Source of the DNA: Streptosporangiaceae bacterium
GTDB lineage: Bacteria > Actinomycetota > Actinomycetes > Streptosporangiales > Streptosporangiaceae
Assembly: GCA_030043395.1 (NCBI GenBank)
Contig: JASHXW010000204.1
Span: 1 to 12,676, forward strand
Length of the DNA stretch: 12,676 nucleotides
Direction of reading: 5' to 3'
Part shown: piece by piece, positions 1 through 6,140 of the stretch
Layout: each line of letters begins with the position of its first letter
Position numbering within the stretch: position 1 is the stretch's first letter
Made by a program: the position numbers and the translations under genes
The notes under the pieces: model-generated
Databases searched by the model: none
The model's input: only the letters and a program-made list of their open reading frames with translations
Told to the model about the DNA's origin: nothing

Positions 1-1
1 T

Positions 2-184
2 CTGGCGCACCGGGCCGGATCGCGGTGCATCCTGGCTGGTAAGGGCTGCCCGATGACGGTGCCGCCCGAGCGCGCCTGGGACGATCCCCTGCCCGATCTT
101 CGATATCGTGCCGATATGCTGCCGCGACGTAAGCAATTGCGTTGGCCTGGCGCATGGAGGCAGCCCTGTCACGACGAGCACTGA
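2..184 (+). other. Possible 3' tail of an upstream ORF, running into the gmd start
   Basis: One forward frame is open from the left edge to a TGA at 182-184 and would read into the first bases of gmd. Its first 30 or so codons end mostly in G or C, as real genes do here. After about position 90 the third positions become mixed, which argues against coding up to the stop. The translated piece (with PPERAWDDPLPDLRYRAD in its middle) is not recognised. A second forward frame ends with TAA at 40-42 and could equally be the end of an upstream gene. No promoter for gmd is visible; the only structure is a repeated CGATAT at 101-106 and 112-117. Confidence 0.2.
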
Positions 185-1200
185 TCACCGGCATAACCGG
201 CCAGGACGGCTCCTACCTGGCCGAGTACCTGAGCGCGCAGGGATACGAGGTCTGGGGGCTGGTCCGAGGTCAGCAGAACCCCCGGGTGCGTCAGCTCAGG
301 CAACTGCTCGGTGACGTGCGGCTGGTCCGGGGCGACCTGCTCGACCAGGGCAGCCTGATCTCCGCGGTCGAGCGGGTCCAGCCCGACGAGGTGTACAACC
401 TGGCCGCGATCTCCTACGTGCCCATGTCGTGGCAGCAGGCCGAGTTGACCGGCGAGGTAACCGGCGTGGGCGTGCTGCGCGTGCTCGAGGCGATCAGGGT
501 GTGCAGCGGGATCAGCGCATCCCGCAGCCCGGGCCGCGGCCAGATCAGGTTCTACCAGGCGTCATCCTCGGAGATGTTCGGCATGGTTACCGGAGAGTCA
601 CCGCAGACCGAGCACACCCCATTTCACCCGCGCAGCCCGTATGGCGTCGCCAAGGCTTACGGCCATTTCCTGACCCAGAACTACCGCGAGTCCTACGGGA
701 TGTTCGCAGTGTCCGGGATCTTGTTCAACCATGAGTCACCAAGGCGCGGCCCGGAGTTCGTCACCCGCAAGATCTCGCTGGGCGTGGCGAAGATCAAGCT
801 CGGCTACGAGCGCCAGCTCAGGCTCGGCAACCTGTCCGCGCGCCGCGACTGGGGCTTCGCCGGGGACTACGTACGGGCCATGCACCAGATGCTCGGCCAG
901 GACGAGCCCGCCGACTACGTGATAGGGACGGGCGTCACGCACTCGGTCGAGGACCTCCTTGAGCAAGCGTTTGCCGCGGCCGGGCTGGACTGGCACGACC
1001 ACGTCGTGACCGACGCGTCGTTCATCAGGCCCGCCGAGGTGGACAAGCTCTGCGCCGACCCCTCGCAGGCCAAGGAGCGGCTCGGCTGGGAGCCGAAGAT
1101 CAATTTCGAGGAACTGGTCGGCATGATGGTCGAGGCCGATCTTGAGCTGCTTTCCTCCGGCGGCCATGCGGAGGACTCGTTCGGCGTCGATACCTGGTGA
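154..1200 (+). CDS. gmd: GDP-mannose 4,6-dehydratase
   Basis: This cytosolic enzyme converts GDP-D-mannose to GDP-4-keto-6-deoxy-D-mannose, the branch point to GDP-fucose, GDP-rhamnose and related deoxysugars for glycans. The protein is an extended short-chain dehydrogenase. It has the N-terminal dinucleotide motif GITGQDGSYLAEYL, the active-site run SSSEMFG, and the catalytic YGVAK (YxxxK) after HPRSP. The substrate-binding LFNHESPRRGPEFVTRKI and the RDWGFAGDYVRAM segment are also typical of the family. Length (about 349 residues) is normal. The start is uncertain: ATG at 154 has no ribosome-binding site, TTG at 142 would add four residues, and CTG at 166 lies 5 nt after a clean GGAGG (156-160) and gives the family-typical start (M)SRRALITG. 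It is convergent with the VIT-family gene. No epimerase/reductase or glycosyltransferase partner is inside the window. Confidence 0.93.
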   Translation: MEAALSRRALITGITGQDGSYLAEYLSAQGYEVWGLVRGQQNPRVRQLRQLLGDVRLVRGDLLDQGSLISAVERVQPDEVYNLAAISYVPMSWQQAELTGEVTGVGVLRVLEAIRVCSGISASRSPGRGQIRFYQASSSEMFGMVTGESPQTEHTPFHPRSPYGVAKAYGHFLTQNYRESYGMFAVSGILFNHESPRRGPEFVTRKISLGVAKIKLGYERQLRLGNLSARRDWGFAGDYVRAMHQMLGQDEPADYVIGTGVTHSVEDLLEQAFAAAGLDWHDHVVTDASFIRPAEVDKLCADPSQAKERLGWEPKINFEELVGMMVEADLELLSSGGHAEDSFGVDTW

Positions 1201-1257
1201 ATGCCGCGGTCCGGTGACCTTTCCGGATTCGCTCGACCGAGCGCCGTCCACGGATTG

Positions 1258-1283
1258 GCGGCGCATGAGCCGCAACCGCCGCC
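1258..1283. terminator. Weak GC-rich hairpin between convergent genes
   Basis: The 93-bp gap between the stops of gmd and the VIT-family gene contains GGCGGC (1257-1262), which can pair with GCCGCC (1278-1283), or alternatively GCGGC (1258-1262) with GCCGC (1269-1273) over a 6-nt loop. There is no T-tract on either strand. Its position between converging genes suggests a bidirectional terminator, but such short GC stems arise often by chance in DNA of this composition. Confidence 0.25.
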
Positions 1284-1293
1284 TTGGCTCAGC

Positions 1294-2136
1294 TCAGCGA
1301 ACTATGTGACCGACCGCCGAGCCGATGGCGTAGGTGAGTCCAGCGGCCACCGCGGCCAGGACAAGCTGACGCAGCGCCCCGCGCAAGAACGGCCGGGCGG
1401 TGAGCCGTGAGACGAAGCCGCCGCCGAGGAAAGCCGCGACGGCGGCGAGCCCGATGGCGGCCGGGAGCGACGCGAGGCCGAACAGGTAGGGCAGCAACGG
1501 GATCAGCGCGCCGACGGCGAACGTGGCCAGCGACGCCGCGCCGGCGACAACCGGCGAGGGCAACTCATGGTGGTCAACCCCGAGTTCCTCGCGGACGTGC
1601 ATCCGCAGCGCATCTTCCGGGCTGGTAGAGACTTGCCTGGCGACGCGGTCGGCGAGGTCGGCGTCGACACCGCGGCCGCGGAAGACGGCGGCCAGCTCAC
1701 GCCGCTCGGCCTCCGGGTTGTGCTCGAGCTCGTGCCGCTCCTTGCTGACCTCGGCCTGGATGAGCTCGTTCTGCGAGGAGACCGAGACGAACTCGCCGGC
1801 CGCCATCGACAACGCGCCTGCCGCGAGGCCAGCAAGCCCGGTCAGCACGATCGTCTTCCCGGACAGCCCGCCGCCGCCGACGCCCGAGATCAGCGACACG
1901 TTCGTGACGAGCCCGTCCATCGCGCCGAATACCGCCGGACGCAACCAGCCGCCCGATACGTCACGATGGTGATGGCCGTGCGCCTCGCCACGGCGCGGGA
2001 GCCGGCTGGCATGCCCAGCTGGCGCGGCCTGGCTCCCGCGATCCGGCGCATCCTTGGCGGCTAGCGGATCGGCGGTCTGCTGCTCGTGGGTGGTCTGCTG
2101 GTCCTGAGTGGTCTGTGGATCCTCAGCGGACGTCAT
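1294..2136 (-). CDS. VIT1/CCC1-family (vacuolar iron transporter-like) membrane protein
   Basis: The VIT1/CCC1 family exports or sequesters Fe2+/Mn2+ through an H+-coupled membrane carrier. After a soluble N-terminal tail the protein shows the family core: HRDVSGGWLRPAVFGAMDGLV (the Asp of MDG, about residue 74, is a predicted metal-path residue), then LSMAAGEFVSVSSQNE (Met111, Glu115). A charged cytoplasmic helical segment follows (about 124-190), rich in Glu (ERHELEHNPEAERREL), equivalent to the metal-binding domain of VIT1. Three further hydrophobic helices run to the C terminus, giving five membrane segments. I chose ATG 2136 because a GGGAAGG precedes it by about 6 nt on the minus strand; longer starts at ATG 2154 or TTG 2172 lack good sites. 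The first 60 residues are hydrophilic, contain three hexapeptide repeats and end in a His cluster (HGHHH). It is transcribed divergently from the OpuC operon. Substrate is inferred from family only. Confidence 0.88.
   Translation of the reverse strand: MTSAEDPQTTQDQQTTHEQQTADPLAAKDAPDRGSQAAPAGHASRLPRRGEAHGHHHRDVSGGWLRPAVFGAMDGLVTNVSLISGVGGGGLSGKTIVLTGLAGLAAGALSMAAGEFVSVSSQNELIQAEVSKERHELEHNPEAERRELAAVFRGRGVDADLADRVARQVSTSPEDALRMHVREELGVDHHELPSPVVAGAASLATFAVGALIPLLPYLFGLASLPAAIGLAAVAAFLGGGFVSRLTARPFLRGALRQLVLAAVAAGLTYAIGSAVGHIVR
2074..2127 (-). repeat. Three imperfect 18-bp tandem repeats encoding a Gln/Thr hexapeptide
   Basis: Three 18-bp units, each beginning GGTCTG on the plus strand (2074-2091, 2092-2109, 2110-2127), lie in the 5' end of the VIT-family gene. 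On the minus strand they encode AEDPQT, TQDQQT and THEQQT in a row. The unit length keeps the frame, so copy number could vary without destroying the gene. They fall in the non-conserved cytoplasmic tail. Confidence 0.7.
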
Positions 2137-2251
2137 GGCCACCTTCCCGCGCATGACCTCTGCGCTCAGCAAAGCTCAAGCATAATGCGGCAGCTATCCA
2201 GGTACTGAGGGCAGCGTCAGCCGCCTGGGTGCGGCGAACGGGTGGCCCGAG

Positions 2252-2283
2252 TGGCTGGGTGGCTGGGTGGCCGGGAGGCCGGG
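2252..2283 (+). repeat. Four 8-bp G-rich tandem repeats; G-quadruplex motif
   Basis: Four consecutive units read TGGCTGGG, TGGCTGGG, TGGCCGGG and AGGCCGGG. The four GGG runs are separated by exactly 5 nt each, which matches the standard G3-N1-7 quadruplex pattern on the plus strand. The tract lies about 115 bp upstream of the VIT-family start and 185 bp upstream of the OpuC ATPase start. Confidence 0.75.
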
Positions 2284-2431
2284 AGCGGATTCGACGGCAT
2301 GCGGGTACTGTTCGGAGAACCACTAGATGAAATAGCCGCATGCGAAATACGAAAAGTTATAGCGACGCGACCATTGAGATCGTGCTTAGTGCTGATTCGG
2401 CGGTTACGCTGACGTCTTTGCGGTATCTAGG

Positions 2432-2447
2432 GCCGGACATAACCGGC
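2432..2447 (+). promoter_or_regulatory. Inverted repeat in the leader of the OpuC operon
   Basis: GCCGG (2432-2436) and CCGGC (2443-2447) are perfect inverted arms around ACATAA. The repeat ends 5 nt before the GGGAGGG ribosome-binding site of the ATPase gene. It could be a small operator or an mRNA hairpin. Five-bp arms are short, so chance is possible. Confidence 0.3.
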
Positions 2448-2467
2448 GCGCGGGAGGGAACCGCCAC

Positions 2468-3706
2468 GTGATCCTCTTCGAGAACGTGACAAAGCGGTAT
2501 CCCGGAGGCACAGTCGCCGTCGATCGTCTCAGTCTGGAAGTTCCGGACGGTCAGACCATGGTCCTGGTGGGGCCAAGCGGGTGCGGCAAGACGACCTCGC
2601 TGCGCATGATCAACCGCCTGGTCGAACCCACCGAGGGCCGGATCCTGCTCGATGGCAATGACATCGCGGCGGCGAACCCGTCGGCCCTGCGGCGCGGCAT
2701 CGGCTACGTCATCCAGCAGACGGGGCTCTTCCCGCACCGGACGATCGAGGACAACATCGCGACGGTGCCGCTACTGAGCGGCTGGCCGAAGGCCCGGGCC
2801 CGCGAACGAGCCAAGGAGCTGATGTCGCTGGTCGGCCTGGACGCCGCGATGGCGCGACGCTACCCGCACCAGCTGTCCGGAGGCCAGCAGCAGCGGGTGG
2901 GCGTCGCCAGGGCGCTCGCGGCGGACCCGCCGGTGCTGCTGATGGACGAGCCGTTCAGCGCCGTGGACCCGATTGTCAGAGCCTCCCTGCAAGATGAGCT
3001 CATCAGGCTTCAGGCCGAGCTGCGCAAGACCGTCGTGCTGGTCACGCACGACATAGAGGAGGCGATCAAGGTCGGCGACCTGGTGGCCGTGTTCCGGCCA
3101 GGCGGGCACCTGGCTCAGGTGGCCACTCCCGAGCAGCTGCTTGGTAACCCCGCGGACGAGTATGTCGAGGGCTTCGTGGGCTTCGACCGCGGGATCAGGC
3201 GCCTGTCGTTCTTCCGTGCCGTGGGCCTGGACTTGGACGTGACGGCGGTGCTGCCGCAAGACACGACCGCCGCGATCGCCGCCGATACCGCGCGGCGGGC
3301 GGGCGAGGACTGGGTGCTCGCCTTTGATTCCGAGCGCCATCCGCGCGGCTGGATCGCCCTTTCCGACCTGGAGTCCGCCCCGCCGTCTGCCCTGATCGGC
3401 GAGCTTGCGCTGTCCGGCTACGGGCACACGTTCCGCCCGGACACCGACTCGCTGCGGGCCGCGCTCGACGCGACGGTGCTCTCCCGAACCGGGCGCGCGG
3501 TCGGCGTCGACGATTCCGGGCACGTCCTCGGCGTGACCTCCTACGAGCGGCTGCGCGCGGCCATCCAGGCGGCCGAGGAGGCCGCCGGAACACAGCACGC
3601 CGTCCCCGCCGACGCCAGCCATGCTGCAACGGACCATCAGGGCGGGCCTGCAGATTCCAGTGGCGGGCTTGGCGAACTCGCCGGACGACAGAGAACGACC
3701 TCATGA
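2468..3706 (+). CDS. opuCA: Quaternary-amine (OpuC/ProV-type) ABC importer ATPase
   Basis: This is the cytoplasmic ATPase that powers uptake of compatible solutes such as glycine betaine, choline or carnitine. The nucleotide-binding domain (about 1-235) has Walker A GPSGCGKTT (35-43), Q-loop VIQQTG (81-86), signature LSGGQQQRVGVARAL (136-150), Walker B VLLMDEP (156-162) and switch His in VTHDIEEA (194). After YVEGFVGFDRGIRRLSFF comes a C-terminal region (about 250-370) resembling the CBS-type regulatory module of OpuCA proteins, where CBS domains sense ionic strength in characterised members. The last 40 residues are a low-complexity Ala/Gly/Ser tail. GTG 2468 is chosen because GGGAGGG (2452-2458) lies 9 nt upstream. 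The gene overlaps the first permease by ATGA. OpuC-type family membership is solid; the exact substrate, and orthology to a named system, are inferred. Confidence 0.92.
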   Translation: MILFENVTKRYPGGTVAVDRLSLEVPDGQTMVLVGPSGCGKTTSLRMINRLVEPTEGRILLDGNDIAAANPSALRRGIGYVIQQTGLFPHRTIEDNIATVPLLSGWPKARARERAKELMSLVGLDAAMARRYPHQLSGGQQQRVGVARALAADPPVLLMDEPFSAVDPIVRASLQDELIRLQAELRKTVVLVTHDIEEAIKVGDLVAVFRPGGHLAQVATPEQLLGNPADEYVEGFVGFDRGIRRLSFFRAVGLDLDVTAVLPQDTTAAIAADTARRAGEDWVLAFDSERHPRGWIALSDLESAPPSALIGELALSGYGHTFRPDTDSLRAALDATVLSRTGRAVGVDDSGHVLGVTSYERLRAAIQAAEEAAGTQHAVPADASHAATDHQGGPADSSGGLGELAGRQRTTS

Positions 3707-4392
3707 TCTGGTCCTGGATCCCGCAGAATCTCAGCCAGATCCTGTCTCTCACCGGGCAGAACGCCTACCTGGGGATCGTCTCGGCCGTTATCGGCCTGGT
3801 CATCTCGGTGCCAGTCGGGATCGCGTGCGTCCGGTGGCGGCGGCTGTATCCGCCGGTGCTGTCGCTGACCAGCGCCATCTACGCGATTCCGTCGCTGGCG
3901 ATCTTCGTCATCCTGATCGCCTACACCGGCCTGGGCGACGAGACGGTGATCATCGCGCTCACGCTGTTCTCGCTCTGCGTGCTCGTGCCTAACGTGGTCG
4001 ACGGCCTGCGCTCGGTCCCCGAGCCGGTTCGCCAGGCCGCGACGGCCATGGGCTTCGGCCCGCTGCGCCGCCTTGTTCGGGTCGAGTTGCCGGTCGCGAT
4101 CCCGATCATCATCGCCGGCATGCGCGTCGCGACAGTGTCCAGCATCAGCCTCGCCAGCCTCGGGCAGCTCATCGGCGTAAGCAGCCTGGGCTACTTCTTC
4201 ATCGACGGCGAGCAGCGCGATTTCGCGACCGAGATCTGGGTCGGCATTGGCCTGGTCATCCTGCTCGCGGTGGCCGCCGACCTGGTGCTCATCGCGATCC
4301 GCAGGCTACTCACCCCCTGGCAGCGCGGCCGGTCCAGGCCGACCGCGCCGTCCGTGCTCGCGCCCCGCCAGATGGTGGAGGTCGCGCCATGA
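3703..4392 (+). CDS. opuCB: OpuC-type ABC importer permease (first)
   Basis: One of two membrane subunits forming the translocation channel of the solute importer. It has about five or six hydrophobic helices (starting near residues 21-43, 51-74, 79-97, 130-150 and 178-200). The EAA coupling loop, which docks on the ATPase, is at about 112-143 (AATAMGFGPLRRLVRVELP). The family motif AIYAIPSLAIFVI (58-70) is typical of OpuCB/OpuCD proteins. The ATG overlaps the ATPase stop by 4 bp with only a weak upstream site, so translational coupling is likely. Length 229 residues is normal. It ends in a Pro/Arg-rich cytoplasmic tail (202-229) and overlaps the second permease by ATGA. Confidence 0.9.
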   Translation: MIWSWIPQNLSQILSLTGQNAYLGIVSAVIGLVISVPVGIACVRWRRLYPPVLSLTSAIYAIPSLAIFVILIAYTGLGDETVIIALTLFSLCVLVPNVVDGLRSVPEPVRQAATAMGFGPLRRLVRVELPVAIPIIIAGMRVATVSSISLASLGQLIGVSSLGYFFIDGEQRDFATEIWVGIGLVILLAVAADLVLIAIRRLLTPWQRGRSRPTAPSVLAPRQMVEVAP

Positions 4393-5069
4393 CGTTCGTG
4401 CGGTACGCCTGGACCTGGCTCACGTCCTCGGGCAACTGGCATGGCAGCGACGGCATACCGCTGCGGCTCGTGCAGCACCTGGAGTACAGCGGGCTGGCCC
4501 TGCTCATCGCCGTGCTGATCGCGCTCCCGCTCGGGGTGATCATCGGCCATACGGGCAGGGGCGCGTTCCTGGTCGTCAGCCTGGCCAACATCTGGCGTGC
4601 CATCCCGACGCTCGGCCTGCTCGTCCTGATGGTCGTCTGGCTAGGGTTCTTCCCGCCGCCCTGGCTGATCCCGCTCATCGTCCTGGCCATCCCGCCGATC
4701 CTGGTCAACGCCTACGAGGGAGTGCTCGGGGTCGATCCTGACCTGACCGACGCGGGCCGCGGCATGGGCATGACCGGATGGCAGGTGCTCACGAAGGTCG
4801 AGGTCCCGATCGCCGCGCCGCTGATCATGCTCGGGCTTCGCACAGCCGCCATATTCGTCGTGGCAACCGCCACGATCGCGGCACAGGTCGGGACCGGAGG
4901 GCTCGGCCGGTACATCATCGACGGCCTGGCAAGCGACCTGTATGGCGAAGTCGCCGGCGGCGCCGCGCTCGTCGTCCTGCTTGCCGTCGCTGTCCAGATC
5001 CTCTTCACGGGCCTGCGACGCATCGTCGTGCCCGAGGGTCTGCGTCTCGCCGGGAAGACTTCAGTATAG
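4389..5069 (+). CDS. opuCD: OpuC-type ABC importer permease (second)
   Basis: Partner of the preceding permease; such importers often use two paralogous membrane subunits. Hydrophobic helices lie at about 35-53, 59-84, 92-106, 141-165 and 189-208. The conserved NIWRAIPTLGLLVLMV (67-82) matches the corresponding AIPS/AIPT motif in the sister protein. The EAA loop is at 121-153 (DAGRGMGMTGWQVLTKVEVP), followed by AAQVGTGGLGRYIIDGL, a signature stretch of OpuCB/OpuCD permeases. The ATG overlaps the previous stop by 4 bp and has a strong GGAGG (4377-4381) 7 nt upstream. Length 226 residues is usual. The stop (TAG) sits inside the AT-rich leader of the binding-protein gene. Identity of CB versus CD is assigned by gene order only. 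Confidence 0.9.
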   Translation: MTFVRYAWTWLTSSGNWHGSDGIPLRLVQHLEYSGLALLIAVLIALPLGVIIGHTGRGAFLVVSLANIWRAIPTLGLLVLMVVWLGFFPPPWLIPLIVLAIPPILVNAYEGVLGVDPDLTDAGRGMGMTGWQVLTKVEVPIAAPLIMLGLRTAAIFVVATATIAAQVGTGGLGRYIIDGLASDLYGEVAGGAALVVLLAVAVQILFTGLRRIVVPEGLRLAGKTSV

Positions 5070-5070
5070 T

Positions 5071-5093
5071 TTTCCTATCTGAAAGAGAGGAAA
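5071..5093 (+). promoter_or_regulatory. RBS-sequestering stem-loop before the binding-protein gene
   Basis: TTTCCT (5071-5076) pairs with AGGAAA (5088-5093). After one A/G mismatch, TCT (5078-5080) pairs with AGA (5084-5086), leaving a GAA loop. The 3' arm contains most of the GAGAGG ribosome-binding site for the ATG at 5098, so in mRNA the stem would cover it; as DNA it is a near-palindromic 23-bp operator-like site. The segment is strikingly AT-rich for this window. A TATAGT (5065-5070), a good -10 match, lies immediately upstream without a clear -35, so an internal promoter for the binding protein is also possible. Confidence 0.5.
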
Positions 5094-5097
5094 TTGG

Positions 5098-6033
5098 ATG
5101 CTCGCCTCACCTACCTCACTCAAAAGGCTGACCGCCTGCGGTCTCGCCCTCGCGGCTGGCATCACACTTGCCGCTTGCAGCAGCAGCCCCAAGTCCACCA
5201 ACCCGCTGAACTCGTCTCACGCCAAGGGCTCGGTGGTCATCGGATCGGCCAACTTCCCGGAGAACGAGCTGCTGGCCGAGATCTACGCGCTCGCGCTGTC
5301 CGCGAAGGGGGTCAAGGTCACCGACAAGTTCAACATCGGCGCGCGCGAGGTTTACTACCCGGAGATCAAGAAGGGCGTCATCACGATCGTGCCCGAGTAC
5401 AACGGCGCGCTGCTGACGACCTCGGTGGACCCGACGAGCACGGCGGCGAGCACCGCGCAGGTGGACGCCGCCCTGCACGCGAAGCTGCCGTCCACGCTGG
5501 AGATACTGACCCCGTCCGCGGCGCAGGACAAGGACTCGGTGACGGTCACCGCTGCGTTCGCTAAGGCACACCACCTGACGTCCATTGCCCAGCTCAAGCC
5601 GCTGGCTCCGAAGATGATCTTCGGCGGCCCGCCTGAGTTCCAGACCCGCTCGGACGGCCTGAAGGGCCTGGCGAAGCTCTACGGGCTGCACTTCAAGTCG
5701 TTCTCGGCGCTGGACGAGTCAGGCCCGATCACCCTCGCCGCCCTCAAGGACGACAAGGTCCAGGCCGCTGACGTGTTCACCACCACGCCGCAGATCATCA
5801 CTGACCACCTGGTCACGCTGGCGGACCCCAAGAACAACTTCGCGGCGCAGAACGTCGTGCCGCTGGTCTACAAGAAGGGCGTCAACTCGCTGATCATCAA
5901 CACGCTCAACGCGATCTCCGCGAAGCTGAACACCGCTGGCCTGCTCGCGATGGACAAGGCGATCGAGCTGGACCACGCGAGCTACCAGAGCGTCGCGACC
6001 GGCTGGCTCAAGGCCGAGGGGCTTCCCTACTGA
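5098..6033 (+). CDS. opuCC: OpuC-type substrate-binding lipoprotein (OpuAC family)
   Basis: Extracytoplasmic receptor that captures the quaternary amine and delivers it to the two permeases. The N terminus is a lipoprotein signal: basic LKR, hydrophobic stretch, then lipobox LAAC with the acylated Cys at residue 27, followed by a Ser/Pro/Thr linker. The mature domain starts with GSVVIGSANFPENELLAEIYALAL (45-68). It continues with FNIGAREVYYPEIKKGVITIVPEYNGALL (78-106), where PEYNG replaces the more common PEYTG, and later has the hinge segment KDDKVQAADVFTTTPQI (217-232). These match the glycine betaine/choline/carnitine-binding fold. Length 311 residues is normal. The ATG at 5098 follows GAGAGG by 7 nt. 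It is the last gene of the operon, 28 bp after the permease, and is followed by a strong terminator. The ligand cannot be read from the sequence; a related thione such as ergothioneine is an alternative known for relatives. Confidence 0.9.
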   Translation: MLASPTSLKRLTACGLALAAGITLAACSSSPKSTNPLNSSHAKGSVVIGSANFPENELLAEIYALALSAKGVKVTDKFNIGAREVYYPEIKKGVITIVPEYNGALLTTSVDPTSTAASTAQVDAALHAKLPSTLEILTPSAAQDKDSVTVTAAFAKAHHLTSIAQLKPLAPKMIFGGPPEFQTRSDGLKGLAKLYGLHFKSFSALDESGPITLAALKDDKVQAADVFTTTPQIITDHLVTLADPKNNFAAQNVVPLVYKKGVNSLIINTLNAISAKLNTAGLLAMDKAIELDHASYQSVATGWLKAEGLPY

Positions 6034-6076
6034 CCGGACTGAGCGAGCCTGGCTGAACTAGCCCGACCGAGTGAGC

Positions 6077-6114
6077 GCTGTGGCCGGATCGTGCGAGCAC
6101 GATCCGGCCACAGC
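6077..6114 (+). terminator. Perfect 18-bp palindrome; terminator of the OpuC operon
   Basis: The left arm GCTGTGGCCGGATCGTGC (6077-6094) is followed by GA and its exact reverse complement (6097-6114). Folded as RNA this gives a 17-bp perfect stem with a 4-nt loop. It begins 43 nt after the opuCC stop. There is no T-tract, as is common for actinobacterial terminators. The arms are symmetric, so it could also act on transcription from the other strand. Confidence 0.8.
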
Positions 6115-6127
6115 CGCGCTGGCGCGG

Positions 6128-6133
6128 TACAGT
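6128..6133 (+). promoter_or_regulatory. -10 element of a probable leaderless promoter for the TlpA-like gene
   Basis: TACAGT fits the actinobacterial TANNNT -10 pattern. It ends 7 nt before the ATG at 6141, so transcription would begin at or next to the start codon. No Shine-Dalgarno sequence precedes the ATG, in keeping with a leaderless mRNA. No -35 is evident, because the upstream bases are occupied by the terminator arm. Confidence 0.4.
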
Positions 6134-6140
6134 CCAGCAC

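Larger units (their letters stand above)
2137..2467. other. Divergent intergenic region (331 bp) between VIT-family gene and OpuC operon
   Basis: No convincing coding frame is seen. The region must hold promoters for both flanking operons. It contains a G-rich 8-bp tandem repeat (2252-2283) and a stretch unusually AT-rich for this window (about 2320-2365, with AAATAC and GTTATAG), where a promoter is most plausible. Candidate hexamers such as TTGAGA (2374-2379), TACGCT (2405-2410) and TATCTA (2424-2429) do not form a well-spaced -35/-10 pair, so no promoter is called. A GCCGG-N6-CCGGC inverted repeat lies next to the ribosome-binding site of the downstream gene. Confidence 0.6.

Noticed and set aside
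1523..2064. Plus-strand frames opposite the VIT-family gene
   Set aside because: The minus-strand frame encodes clear membrane helices and family motifs, while the plus-strand translations are Arg/Ala/Ser-rich without similarity to known proteins.
2252..2283. G-rich repeats considered as a CRISPR array or mobile-element end
   Set aside because: Units are 8 bp without spacers, there are no cas genes, and no inverted terminal repeats, target duplication or transposase were seen.
2123..2341. Small minus-strand ORF across the divergent intergenic region
   Set aside because: It overlaps the VIT-family start in another frame, runs through the G-rich repeat and has no ribosome-binding site or recognisable product.
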